Shown here piece by piece: positions 10,441 through 20,840 of a stretch of 64,000 bases of DNA. This DNA comes from Dermacentor variabilis (Eukaryota > Arthropoda > Arachnida > Ixodida > Ixodidae), in NCBI RefSeq assembly GCF_050947875.1, contig NC_134570.1, forward strand, positions 201,947,750 to 202,011,749, in the 5' to 3' direction. Below the pieces are notes generated by a model. It had not been told where the DNA came from, made no database searches, and saw only the letters and a list, made by a program, of their open reading frames with translations. The position numbers were made by a program, and so were the translations under genes. Positions within the stretch are counted from its first letter, which is position 1; every line of letters starts with the position of its first letter.

Positions 10441-11747
10441 TGAACAAATGGCGCAGCGCGGATGCCGGTGGTGCGAAACGTAGCGTGCAAGCGGTGTACG
10501 CTTGAGTACTTTGAACGGACCATCATTCTGAGGCCGTAACGAAGGACGCAGAGCGTCGTTGCACACAAAGACATGCGTGCAGGCGGTGGACTAATAGGTG
10601 GGTGGCCTATCTGTCTTTGTTGATTACCGTTCAAGTTGGGTTGACGTGTACACGCCGTGAAGAACGCGTTGTCGGCGGGAACGACAGTATGCATAGCGCC
10701 GTGTAGACGGTAGCGGTAGTCGGAAGCGTTGGCAGTACGTTAGGCAAGTAGCCGAAGAATTCGTCAGGGACACGTAGAGTGGGCCAAACGTAAGCTCGAG
10801 GTGCTAATCGAAGTGACTGCGAAAAGCGGTTCGGATGCCAAGCATAACCAAAGGAAGATGCTCGATGCACTATGAAGGAAAGGTCGACGCCATGAATGAA
10901 GCCTTCCAGTGGTGGTGAAAATGTTTGATGATCCCATTATACAGCGGGTGGTAAGAGGTATTCTTGATGTGATTGACGCCCAGCAGCCGAGAGAGATTGG
11001 CGAACAATGCTGAGTCGAATTGACGACCACGGTCAGTCGCCGTGGTGGAAGGCACATCATAGCGGCTAATCGAGAGAGTGATGAGTGCTCGAGCTATCGA
11101 CTCGCCATTTATGTCCAGGAGAGTCATGGCTTCAGGCCATCTGCTCAACCTATCAATGCAGGCTACAGGTTACGATGGTTCCCGCAGGGAGGAAGGGTGC
11201 CAACAATATCAACGTGCACATGGCTGAAACGGGCCTCCGGGGACGCGAATATGCCAAGTACGTTTTAGACTGTTGCGATACATTTAGATATACGATACAT
11301 TTTAGACTGTTGGAAGGTGAGGCACACGCGTGGCCAGCGACGAATATCTACGTTGATAGTGGGCCACACATAACGTGAAGTGACGAGTCGCTGTGTGCGC
11401 GAATGACAATATCAGCCAAATAATGAAGGGCATCAAAGAAAGCATGGCGATATGGTCGAGGCACGTAAGGACGGCGACGTATGGTCGACGTGTCACAAAC
11501 GATGGGCACGTCGCAGTGAGGAAGCAAGATATCTTCAAATATCAGAGAAGTACCGCTAGTGCGAAGCAGCAGGAGCTCGGCGTCTGCACTGCGCGGTAGC
11601 CATGGCCGCGAAGTCAATGACCAGTCGGCTGTGGTCCGTTGCATGGACGGCGGCGCCAAAAAGTGTATCAGCAACAGCGTTGTATTTTACTCTGACGCGA
11701 CGAATGTCGCTGGTGTATTCAAAAATGTAGGCGAGCGGTTCGCCCAC
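10441..11747 (-). pseudogene. GYP-b RNase H end and integrase, broken
   Basis: Minus strand: the RNase H end reads YTSDIRRVRVKYNAVADTL at 11720; then the integrase zinc-domain region, a YVWPTINVDIRRW block near 11370, SHVHVDIVGTLPPCGN near 11190, RWPEAMTLLDI at 11148, TATDRGRQFDSALF near 11040 (second catalytic Asp in DRG) and SYHPLYNGIIKHFHHHWK near 10930, where the family Glu is replaced (usually ERFHR). A C-terminal block with DGPFKVLKRT follows near 10510. Frameshifts divide it into at least four pieces. A small local duplication of TTTAGACTGTTG (about 11264-11312) sits between the zinc domain and the core. Confidence 0.75.
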
Positions 11748-11757
11748 AAATTTATGC

Positions 11758-11968
11758 TTGGGTGAAGAAAACCAAATAGACGCTGGTTCCTGGTGTCAAC
11801 ATATTACATTTTTGCCGAGCCCGCTCAATAAGGTGGAAGCCTGATTCCGCCGATTCCATTGCTCGTACACTGTCAGCTCCCCGCCGTCTCATTGTCGTCT
11901 TTTCTGACCGGAACACCATGACACGTTGCAGTGAACTAAAGTGACTTTGCTAGTTCCAAGCTCCATCC
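11758..11968 (-). repeat. GYP-b 5' LTR-like repeat
   Basis: The partner of 10222-10440. It directly abuts pol sequence at 11747 with no primer binding site or gag, which places an internal deletion at this junction. On its other side GYP-a integrase coding (WWPG) ends at about 11970. Confidence 0.55.
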
Positions 11969-11969
11969 C

Positions 11970-13194
11970 GGCCACCACACGTACTCACGCGCACGCGCCC
12001 GACAATTAGTGATGCCCTGGTGAGCATCATGTTGGTAATTCAAGACTTCGGCTCTTTGACACTGCGGTATGACTAGACACATGTATTTCAGCAGGACCCC
12101 ATTACAAACTAAGATTGTCGCCTTAGATTGTCGATATGGTTGCTTGTAGACTTGAAGGGAGCGATATCGTTGCCACTCGTTTTGCCAACGTTTGGCCGAC
12201 CGTATCTTCTGCTTGACCCTGCTTCACCATCTCAAAGCCGCAAACTTCAGCCATGGTATCAACGCAACCTTGCGCAAGGCGTTCGACATAAGATACTGAC
12301 AATGCTTTATGAGCTCTCTGTATCCATCGGAGCGGAGCCCTTGACAAAGTATCTGCTAAGACAAACTTTTTGCAGGCACGTACTAAACTTTGAACGTGAA
12401 GCACATTAGCCTTATTCGGAAGCACTGAAGACGCAGAGGAAGCAAATCAAGCGGTGCTTTGCCCCGCAGCGTTATGAGCGGTTTGTGGCCAGTCTCGAAC
12501 TTTACTTCGAGTCTATTGAAACACCCATGAAACCTCTCCTCTGCCCATGTTAGGGCTAGAACTTCCCTCTCGGTCTGTGCGTACCGAGACTCTATCGGCG
12601 ATCGTGACCTGGCGGCAAACGCGAATGGACGGCGCTCATCATCACCTTGCTCTTGGAACAAGACCGCGCCGAGGCCAAATGAAGAGGCACGAGCGGAAAC
12701 TATTTACGTGTGCTTTGGGTCATATTTTGCCATGCAACGATTACAATACATCTGTTGTTTCTTGATACTCAAAGCCTCTTCTTGAGGTGTGCTATATGTA
12801 CTCTCGCGGCCCTTTTCCATAAGTTCGCGCAGTGGAGCTTTTATCTGTGACAGATTATTTATAAATCTGGCTAGGTTATTAGCCATGCCAAGAATTCTGC
12901 GGACAGCGCTTACCTCACAAGGTGGTCCTAGGCTTTAAAGGCAGCCACTTCCTTTGAATTCTGTTTTCTGCCTTACATATAGATAAGGCAACCCAGGAAC
13001 TCTACTCTTGTGAGGCCGAAGCAACCCTTCGTTTTGTTTAGCGCTTCACCTTGGTTTTCCAGCTTTTCCAATGTTTTTTGAAGACCGCGATCACGTTCTT
13101 ATTTCGTCTTCCTAAAAATTAAAATATCATCGATCAAATCCTGGAATTCCAGTCAAAATTTCGGACATCCCTTTCGGACATTCATTGGTCCTTC
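11970..13194 (-). pseudogene. GYP-a RT C-terminal half, RNase H and integrase zinc domain
   Basis: Minus strand from 13194: SEILTGIPG, then IDDILIF (catalytic Asp pair intact, at 13126-13134) followed by a TAA, then LNKTKGCFGLTRVEFLGCLI near 13020. MANNLARFINNLSQIKAPLREL starts at 12886. RNase H runs from 12661 (RPFAFAARS, YAQTEREVLAL with its Glu, TGHKPLI in place of the usual TDHKPL), a frameshift near 12400 leads to KFVLADTLSRAPL, and the zinc-binding H-H-C-C region reads NYQHDAHQGITNCRAR ending in WWPG at about 11975. A short direct repeat ATGTCCGAAA flanks the RNH-a junction at the 13.18 kb end. Confidence 0.78.
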
Positions 13195-13271
13195 TTTCAT
13201 ATAACACTTGTACCCTTGTTTCGCTTTGTTTCTATCCAATATCTTGGAGCTGCCGCTCTCTTGTTGCGGCA

Positions 13272-14400
13272 ATGGATGAAGAAGCCCTCGTGGACCTTCC
13301 TGGTGGCCAACCATGACGTCGCGTCACGTCCAGGAAACGTGCAAACGCGTCAAGTGACACGGACAGCGAGGCAACTGAGTTGTACTTGGGTAGCGTCGAC
13401 TCGTCGGACAACTAGTTCATGCTTGTCATGCGCCGAACTACAAAAAAGAAGACTGCTGCTGAGGTCATCGTCAGCAAGAGTCTCTGCGGTGAAGACAACA
13501 CCACAGCGCTGGCTGTACACTATGTTCTTCATGCCAGTGTACCCTGTGTCGAATCTGCGACTCCTAAAGACGCAAATCCATTCTGCGTTTCTTGACGGAA
13601 TCGTGCCAAACGATATAAAAGACGTGATAATATACGCACGGAAGAATATTCCTCGCAGTAGACGTTCTACACCCTAGTGCGCTGCAAAGACTGCGGCACG
13701 TAACAGATATCGACAAATGAAAGTGCGATCCATGATTCCTACAGGCTACAGTGGCACTGTAGGCGTCATTTAGGATGTCAATAATTCTATAGCAACAAAC
13801 CACTTGCGAATAATCATAAAGCCAACTACAGAAGGCACTCTTGTCACGCACATCACAAGACTTGGCAACACACACTGCCTGCAGCTTAGGTTTGAGGGAC
13901 ACAGCTTTCCCTCAAACGTCAAAGCTCGCTACGTCTGCCATCTAGTCCGCCCATACGTACCGAAGCCCCTGCAATGCAACAAATGCTGCAAGATGGGACA
14001 CTTAAAAGGTGTCTGTGGGAAATACCTTGTGTGCCCATGGTGCACTGGTTCTCATTCAGCAGATCCCTGCCACGCAACTGTGTCCAAGTGCCCTAACTGC
14101 CATGGACACTTTGCCATGAGGCCTCATCCAATGATTGTCCGCGAGAGAGGAACGAGCGAGCGGTACTCAAACATACGGTGCGGGACCATTCGACACACCC
14201 AGAGGCTGCCGCTACTCTCAGGGGTCGACGACATCGCCACTGAAGAGCACCACGAAGAGTTGCATCTGCCGATAGAGATACACCATCTTCAGGCAAAGCG
14301 GCTACCATATTAACGCCGACTTCCACAAAGACGGACACGGCGAAAACGAAAAAAAGGGCAAGACTCGCACTTCCTGCAGAGTGGCCTAATCTTCCACGAG
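13272..14400 (+). pseudogene. RNH-a ORF1 (gag-like, zinc knuckles), broken
   Basis: The start chosen is ATG 13272 (MDEEALVDLPGG), because this frame continues with SRKRANASSDTDSEATELYL, a Ser/Asp-rich N-terminus typical of such ORF1 proteins. Zinc knuckles lie in another frame at 13970-14110: CNKCCKMGHLKGVC, CPWCTGSHSADPC and CPNCHGHF. ORF1 proteins coat the RNA and help target the ribonucleoprotein. At least two frameshifts and several stops are visible. Confidence 0.68.
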
Positions 14401-14719
14401 CACAACTTGCCTCGTAGCCACATCACATTGCGCCGCCCTCGATGACCTCACGAACCGCTGGTGCGACGACGACTGAGGATCGCCAAGTCATATTGATGTT
14501 GAAGTGACTTATGGACACCATCCGCATTCTACTGAGCGGCATGAAAACCCCGTCATCGCAGAGCGCACAGGAGGGACTGGACACCTTGAGTCCATTGCTT
14601 GCGCCTCTACGGTAAAACCACGGCCCGAGAGATGCCGTCGTTCCAAGAGAAGATTCCGTCGCTTCAAGAAAAAGAATGCATGTCATTCGGCGGAACGCCA
14701 GAGGGCTTACTTCACGCAT

Positions 14720-15490
14720 GTCCGAATTTAGACAGTTTGTCTTTACGCACCAATTCCTGCGAGCCCAACCTGTCAGCTCTCATCATACTGTCTTGGTATG
14801 AGTGCTATATGTCATCTACCCAAGGAGAGTGCAGTGGGATTGTCGTGTTTATACGCCGTGTCTTGAGTTATGTGCATCACCCAGCGTCTCCTGGCGAAGT
14901 AAATGAATACGTTTGCTTAACAGGGAAGAAGAAAATGCTTAAGTTCACAATTCTTGGCGCCTACTTATCTCCAACAAGTCGTCTAATTTTGTGAGCGCTT
15001 GCGTGGCATTTTGAAATCGACATCACCGCCGTCGGTGATCGCTGGCGACTTTAATGCCCACCATAACCTATGGGGAAGCTCCCAAGAGTACTCTAGAGGC
15101 AGAACGTTGGTGTACTTTGCCTCTGAATGGGAATGTTGCTTGTAAAATGACAGAATCCCTACTTATCTTCGTGGATCAGCGTATAGCAGCTGCTTGGACC
15201 CTACCTTCGTTTCACGTTCGCTTTCGAGAAGAGTGCATTGATTTTGGATTTAGAAACGCGGGGTAGCGACCACATCCCAACTTATTTGAAGGACGTAGGT
15301 TTTACTAGCTCCAAGTCTTCCAGAACCGTCCAGTGCACCAAGTGGCCTAAATACAAAATAATCATGGAAGACTGTTATCGTGACGGCACCTCCTACAACC
15401 TACACGGCTCGATAAAGCATGTCGTACAAACAACCGCGCATTCCCTTTTGAAGAGTTCTGTCCACACCAATTTCGACATCGAACTCTAGA
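14720..15490 (+). pseudogene. RNH-a endonuclease remnant
   Basis: Frames around 14599-14994 and 15040-15300 carry the AP-endonuclease fold: ECSGIVVFIRR, YVCLTGKKKMLKFTILGAYLSP, then GDFNAHHNLWGSS near 15050 and GSDHIPTYL near 15258 (the SDH block). Frames change between these blocks. The N-terminal strand with the first catalytic Glu is not recognisable. Confidence 0.65.
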
Positions 15491-15656
15491 GACTTCGAGC
15501 AATTCGCCGTCGTGCGCAACGAACATATCGACGCACAAAGTCTAATCATGATTTGAGATTAGCTAGACAAACAAAAAAGAAAATATAGCGTCAGAAAAAC
15601 AAGCTGGCTTCGCCACAATGGGTATCCTTCTGCGAGTCCCTGGATACGGGAAAACC

Positions 15657-15683
15657 TTTTATTTATTTATTTATTTATTTATT
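15657..15683 (+). repeat. (TTTA)n tail microsatellite
   Basis: Six to seven TTTA units; complement of the 3' tail of the inserted L2-a fragment. Confidence 0.85.
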
Positions 15684-16018
15684 GTTGTACCTTCAAGGCC
15701 CGAAGGCGTTACAGAAGGGAGTAGAACTAAATATACAGCATGTGCAGATAACAGGGTATAATAATAAGAAAAAAATTAGAAAGTGCGGATTAACAAAAGT
15801 ATTCTTCAATAGAAGTTCTAAAAGCAGATGTATTGGTTATGTTAAGAATTGAGGCCGGCAGATGATTCCATTCATTGGTAGTTTTAGGCAAAAATGAATT
15901 AAAAAATAGGTTCGTGTGACAGTGTGGAACGCTCAATTTATGCCGATGGTCAGTACGAGATGATATATATGCAGGTTCGGACAAAAGTTAACATTTTAAT
16001 TCCGGATTGTAATAATAA
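15657..16018 (-). mobile_element. 5'-truncated L2/CR1-type LINE tail inserted in RNH-a (L2-a)
   Basis: On the minus strand 15984-15790 encodes the end of an RT protein (SVPHCHTNLFFNSF, PKTTNEWNHLPASI) followed by a short 3' UTR and a (TAAA)n tail that appears as (TTTA)n at 15657-15683 on the plus strand. RNH-a coding stops at SFCESLDTGKP just left of the tail and resumes with a GLFAAFEHP block just right of 16018. The same C-terminal signature occurs in L2-c (37.5-37.8 kb). Confidence 0.75.
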
Positions 16019-16021
16019 ATT

Positions 16022-17300
16022 TGGCCGCTCATATGGAGGACTGTTCGCGGCCTTCGAACACCCTTTGGTCAGCACCCCTAATTTAAATCTCCGGCTCTCC
16101 ATATACAATGGAGAGACATTGACGGCGCTGTATCTTTCTCCAGAAAAATTGCTGGAGAAGCAAATTCCGATAAAATGGGTACGGGAAGGCTCGACCACCC
16201 ACTGTTCTCACGCGATCTCCGTATGGAATGCCCTTTTTCTATGGAAGAACTAGAAGCTGCGCTCGCTATGTGCAAGCGTTCTTCAGCGCCAGGACGTGAC
16301 GGCATTACATACCGCGCCTTCAGTAACCTAGCACCGAGCTCGGAGGGCACTCTTACTCCTATACAACGACTCCTAGCAGACGGGTACGGTTCCGCAAGAT
16401 TGGAAGCCAAGTTGCTTCATTCCACTTCTCTAAGCTAGCAAGTCGCCTCTGGAAATTTTCTCATACCGTCCGATCGCACTTTCCAACTGCGTCGGAAAAA
16501 CAAAGCAAAGAATTATTTTAGCCCGTCTGGAATGGTGCTTAGAGTGCTATGAAATCAACTCAGATGCTATGGCCGGATTAAGGCGTGGCCGTTCGTCAAC
16601 AAACAACGTTCTTGACTTGGTAACATTTGTGCAACACCAGAAGGCCTGTACACGACTATCTGCTGCTCTGTTTCTAGACGTTAAAGGGGCTTATGATAAC
16701 GTCACCCATGAAGCCACCCTTAGCGCGTTAGAAGCCGTATGACTTGGCGGTAAGATATATATGTGGGTGTGGAACTACTTACAGAGATCATTCTACGTGC
16801 ACACAGAAAATGGCCGGACATCCGAGCATTGCGGTAGCCGAAGGATGCCTCAAGGCGGAGTGCCTTGACCGACGTTTTTCAACCTAACCCTCATCGGATT
16901 AGTTGACAACCGGCCAAGCACCATACGACTTCCATCTATGCGGACGACACCTGCATTTCGGCATCAGGTGTAACATGAGTTCAGCTTTACGCTCGGCTTC
17001 AGAAGGCAGCCACAATTACATCTTGCTACCTTCGTCAGGAAGGTCTTGAAATTTCATGCGGAAAGTGCAAAATGGTGGCATTCGCGAGGAATCCAATGTC
17101 TGCTTACGGCATTTCAATTAACGGACAACTTATACTATGCAGCAGAAGTAACAGGTTCTTGGGAGTCATAATTTACAGAGACCTGTCTTGGACACCGCAC
17201 GGGGATTACATAAAGAAGCGGCTGACTGCTATCTGTCACCTGTTCAGGTTCCTTGCAGGAAAAAGATGGGGAGTAGCTATACACTCTATGTGACAGCTGT
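16022..17300 (+). pseudogene. RNH-a reverse transcriptase remnant
   Basis: Blocks in scattered frames: MEELEAALAMCKRSSAPGRDGIT at about 16240, PSDRTFQL near 16470, a GLRRGRSS-type block near 16570, LDVKGAYDNV (motif A) near 16675, RMPQGGVP (motif B) at about 16845 and a YADDT block near 16935 (motif C), then INGQLILCSRSNRFLGVIIYRDLSW at 17118. The frame changes at least four times. Confidence 0.7.
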
Positions 17301-17689
17301 ACCTGTCGTTGATCCTTGTATTCCTGTGGTACAGCCTTCCTGAAAAATCCAACACCGGCAAGACTAACCTGCGTACGATTCAGAGCATTCAAGCCCAAGC
17401 CCTTAAGATATGTCTTGGCTTACCATGCAGTGGGTAAACTGCTGAAACCATTGCCATTGCGCAAGATTACCGAATCACGATGAAAATTACCGTTGAGACA
17501 ATGCGTATGCATCTCAGACATTACGCTAGGACCACTCCCCACCACCTGGCGAGCCTCACTCCTGAAAGGCCCCGCTCGGCATTTAGCGCTACTGTCAGTG
17601 CACATAGTGCGCCGTTTACTTCAAGGCATGCGCCTGCGGCCAAGCCAATGTCTCTCCGTTGTGTTTGAGCTCATGCACAAGCACATATC

Positions 17690-18640
17690 ATGATTCCAGG
17701 ACTACAGAAGAAGTCATATCTACCGGTCCCTGCTTTAAAACAACTGAGCTTACTCCTCTTGCATGAAAAGTACAGCAACCACGTGCACATCTATACCAAC
17801 GGATCGACTATGTCGCCGAGTTCTGGTGGTAGGGTGGTTATACCAACGCGAGGAATAACATTGCCTTTCAAGACATCGCAGGTCATGACCTCAATGGCGG
17901 CAGAAGTAACGGCTCTGTGTCGTGCACTGGAGTTCATTGATTCTGATCGACTTGAGAAATGGGCTGTTTTCTCCGACACAAAACCGGCATTACAGGGCAC
18001 GCAGTCTGTTCTCCGACGCGGATGTCATGAACAGCTGACATACAAAATCATGAAACTTCACCATCACGTCAAACAAAAAGGTCACGAGGTTGTCTTCCAA
18101 TGGGTACCTGGCCATTGTGGAATTAGTGGCAATGATTCCGCCGATAACACTGCTCGCACATCACATCATGAAGAGCACAGCGTTCCAGTTCCGCTTTCGA
18201 GGACAGACGCCGCAAGGCAGCTTCGACACCTGGCATGCAGTCTCTCACTGAATAAGGGGAACTCGGCAAACTTACGACGTACACGGCTGCATCGAATAAA
18301 CCCCTCACTGTAACTCCGACCTCCACTCGGACTTTCCCGACGTGAAGCTACGCTTCTCTGTCGCTTTTGGTTAGGAGTTTCCTTCACACAGGCATACCCT
18401 ACAATAACTGGAGTGACCGGCAGTGCAGCACGCCAAGTCTGCGGCACCGAAGAAAATATCGACCACCTGCTGTGCCACTGCCCACGCTACGCCCTAGAAA
18501 AACAAGAACTTGCTAACGCTCTCCAAAAACTGCACAATCGGCAGCTTTCTGTGCAAGTGCTGCTGAAATAACGCCCCCATCACTCGTCGGCCCATAAAGC
18601 GGTGAAGGCACTTTTGTGCTTCTTGAGGACGACGGGCTTG
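17690..18640 (+). pseudogene. RNH-a RNase H domain and C-terminal Cys/His block
   Basis: The frame 17690-18313 is open over the whole RNase H fold: HIYTNGSTM (first catalytic Asp changed to Asn), MAAEVTALCRALEF (Glu kept), WAVFSDTKPAL (Asp kept) and FQWVPGHCGISGNDSADNTAR (final Asp kept). After the stop at 18311-18313 another frame has EATLLCRFWLG and CGTEENIDHLLCHCPRYA, a Cys/His block that also occurs in RNH-b (CLCEETLEHILCDC). Loss of the first Asp would abolish metal binding. This domain normally removes template RNA during second-strand synthesis. Confidence 0.82.
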
Positions 18641-18842
18641 AGTGAACGTCTGTGGCTATTAGTGCAGTTACTATTAGATCACACGCGTCCGTGAACTCAC
18701 CGCTAATTTCCTTCTTTCCTTCCCTCCTCTCTCTCCCTGTCATCTTTGTTTCCCCATTCCATTCCCCCGGTCTACGGTAGGCAACCGGACGTCATTCTGG
18801 TTAACCTCCCTGCCCTCAGCTTTTCTCTTTCCTTCCTTCTTG

Positions 18843-19740
18843 TTTCTGAAAGTACTCAGGAGCATATTTGATACCAAAAGGCAGTCTTTGAAACCAGCAC
18901 TTCCCGTTCGGCGTTGTGAAAGTGGTCAACAGCTGACTCTCGCTGGACAACTTAACCTGGTAAAAACCAGAATTTGCGTCTTGCTTCAAAAATACGGTTG
19001 CACCACTTAACAAGCCTAGCGTCTCACCCACAGTTGGCAGAACATAACATTTACTAAGTACACTTGGGTTTAGATTCGTCAAATGAACGCAGATTCCAAC
19101 TGCTCCAGATCGTTTCCACACAGGAACAATTCCAGTGCACCATTTTGAAGGCCTCTCTACTTTTCCTATTGCCCCCTCTCTTTCCATGTCATCCAACTCA
19201 TGCGTAACAGCACATCTCACCAGAAGAGCTAGGCGGTGTGCCACATGAACACCAGGGCACAGAGTTTGGCTTCAAGCGGATATTATACTCTCCGGATAGT
19301 TTACCTAATGCCTGAAATAGATAAGGTTACCGATGTTCCCGAAGTCCTGACGACACTACGTCGTCTAAAAATTTAACCACCCCGAGCCGTTCTGAGGATT
19401 CTATACCTAGAAGAACAGACCGCAACGAAATAACGACAAATACTTTCTGTTTGATAGTTTCCTGTTTCCAATAACCGCATTGAACTTTCCCAAAGCTCTA
19501 AGTCGATTCCCGCTTGGTCCCGGGCAAACTATGCCCATTTTATCTTACTTTGATGGGATTCAAGAGAATGTTGAAGGAATCAGAGACACCTCCGCGCCTG
19601 TGGCTACATTCCGGAGACTGGTATTCCGTTATTAGACACTTCAACGAAGTTGGCACTCGCGGAGTAATTGTCAACAGTACCGAGAAAGTACAATGCAGTG
19701 TCTTTCTCAAGTGAAAGCATCCCTACCTTGCTTGCGACTT
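18843..19740 (-). pseudogene. GYP-a protease end and RT N-terminal half
   Basis: Minus strand 19244-18843 encodes an RT start that is easy to recognise: VERPSKWCTGIVPVWKRSG, VGICVHLTNLN (usual Asp replaced by His), TLGLLSGATVFLKQDANSG (motif A) and LPFGIKYAPEYFQ, ending exactly at the RNH-a junction. Upstream, a LGKLSGEYNIRLKP block lies near 19290 and a weak protease-linker signature near 19480-19380. Frameshifts separate these parts. Confidence 0.8.
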
Positions 19741-20790
19741 CTTGCGACAGACCAAGTGTCTCCCCACCTCCCGTGCTCCCCCTTCCTTTTTTAACAAAAG
19801 ACCTTTAAAAGCTGCACACCGCCACACCCCAAAGAACAACCCCCTGAAGAAGGAACGTCGAGCTAATGAAATTCACTTATTTGGTTGGAGTCAGTCTCAA
19901 GTCCTAATCCCATGCTTTAGTGTACCTTCACGTTGCAGTGGTAACACTTTTCTGCCTTCGCCACGCACGCAAGCCTTGGATGTACCGCTTGCCCGCAGAA
20001 CGGACATTACTGAGCTTTGCAGTGAGCATTGTGTCCCCAGCGTGATGCGTGAAATGCTGGGGGTCTCGCGCCATGTGTACACATGGTGCGATTTTCCGTG
20101 CGAAAGGTCACACGGTCGTACGGCGCGTCGTATGCGACTTGCCGCATGCGGCGATTCGGGACAGATGGTACGAATTAGCGAGCGGCGAGTAGCTCCGGCC
20201 AGAACCGGCGCCCCTGCGTAGGAGCGCGGAATGCTGTGTAACTTCGAGCTAACGAATTTGCACAGCTCTCTTGTTTGAAACAAACTATGAAATATAAGCA
20301 CGTCTATGCGAACACCGTAGACATGTTCACGCAAGGCAGCGTTCGCAGTGTCGGCTGCGTTGGCTGCCACCGATGGCTTGGAGTCGGCAGGCATAGCTCG
20401 CTCGACCATCGAATCAGACACTGGTGGTGCTTGTCACACCATAGTATGAAACTCGTATAACAAAGGGCCTATATTAGTTGGCACAATGTGTACACAATTA
20501 TGTCACGCTTCAATTGCAGTACCTTGCATTTCATCGGCGCCGACGGAAGTGAACGAGCATGCCAGGCGAGCTTGCGATCGCTGGGAGACGGTGGAGGCGT
20601 AGGTCCCCGGCCGTTTAGATGCGTCCGCAGTTCGTAATAAAGCGCCGAAATTCATCAGCAATCAATCTCTCAACATTCATGTTGCTCTAAAGCGAAAATA
20701 CGATTAGTGTTCCCAATGCCACTAGTAGAGATGAGTAAACACGCAAGTCAGACGAGCCGCTTTGTATAGACGATTCCTGCGCGTCTGCGC
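19741..20790. other. no gene seen; possible second Penelope 5' end
   Basis: No coding region supported; the overlapping 159- and 174-codon frames on opposite strands at 19742-20421 show no motif. CCCCTGAAGA-AGG-AACGTCGAGC at 19841-19863 resembles the 5' region of Penelope-like elements with the hammerhead stem missing. A 16-bp perfect palindrome, CCATGTGTACACATGG, lies at 20071-20086. Confidence 0.4.
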
Positions 20791-20800
20791 TTAAGAATAT

Positions 20801-20840
20801 GTCGCCTTGAAGAAGACAAGTCCACTTGTCGAAACGTTGG
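20801..20840 (+). other. hammerhead-ribozyme-like motif of PLE-a
   Basis: TTGAAGA (20807-20813) corresponds to the CUGANGA core; GACAAG (20815-20820), loop TCCA and CTTGTC (20825-20830) form a perfect stem II, followed directly by GAAAC (20831-20835), the second core block. Known Penelope-like elements carry hammerhead motifs in their terminal regions. Here the core C is a U and one extra A precedes the stem, so self-cleavage may be impaired. Stems I and III were not resolved. Confidence 0.5.

Larger units (their letters stand above)
10222..11968 (-). mobile_element. Ty3/gypsy element GYP-b with LTR-like ends, internally deleted
   Basis: A second minus-strand gypsy element lies within the integrase of GYP-a. 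It starts and ends with a direct repeat (about 11758-11968 and 10222-10440) sharing GGTGGAAGCCTGATTCCGCCGATTC and a GACGCTGGTTCCTG block, interpreted as LTRs that have diverged. Between them is only the end of RNase H plus integrase; there is no gag, protease or RT, so most of the internal region has been deleted. I could not define a target-site duplication. Confidence 0.65.
13195..18842 (+). mobile_element. RNase H-bearing LINE of the R1/I/LOA group (RNH-a), inserted in GYP-a
   Basis: Plus strand, in order: ORF1 with zinc knuckles (from 13272), endonuclease (about 14720-15290), RT (about 16022-17300), RNase H (17690-18313), a Cys/His C-terminal block, and a 3' UTR with GGTTAACCTCCCTGCC (18799 onward) ending in CTTTCCTTCCTTCTTG at 18842. 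It splits the RT of GYP-a, which lies on the opposite strand. The 3' UTR is shared with RNH-b (45.7 kb) and with the 111-bp fragment at 39.66 kb. I find no clear target-site duplication. The copy is full of stops and frameshifts. Confidence 0.8.
9640..19740 (-). mobile_element. Ty3/gypsy retrotransposon GYP-a, split by two later insertions
   Basis: A minus-strand pol gene can be followed through three separated blocks: protease/RT N-terminal half at 19720-18843; RT C-terminal half, RNase H and the integrase zinc domain at 13194-11970; and the integrase core at 10225-9652. The gaps are filled by RNH-a (13195-18842) and GYP-b (10222-11968). Reading resumes at the matching place in the protein across each gap: RT stops after PEYFQK and resumes before SEILTGIPG; integrase stops after WWPG and resumes in a CMSREQ block. 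No LTRs or gag are recognisable, so the ends given are the limits of coding similarity. Confidence 0.82.

Noticed and set aside
15657..15683. independent TTTA microsatellite
   Set aside because: Its position at the end of the minus-strand L2 tail shows it is the LINE 3' tail.
19897..20421. 174-codon minus-strand open frame with an overlapping 159-codon plus frame
   Set aside because: The two contradict each other, neither has a motif, and CpG-rich sequence explains the long open frames.
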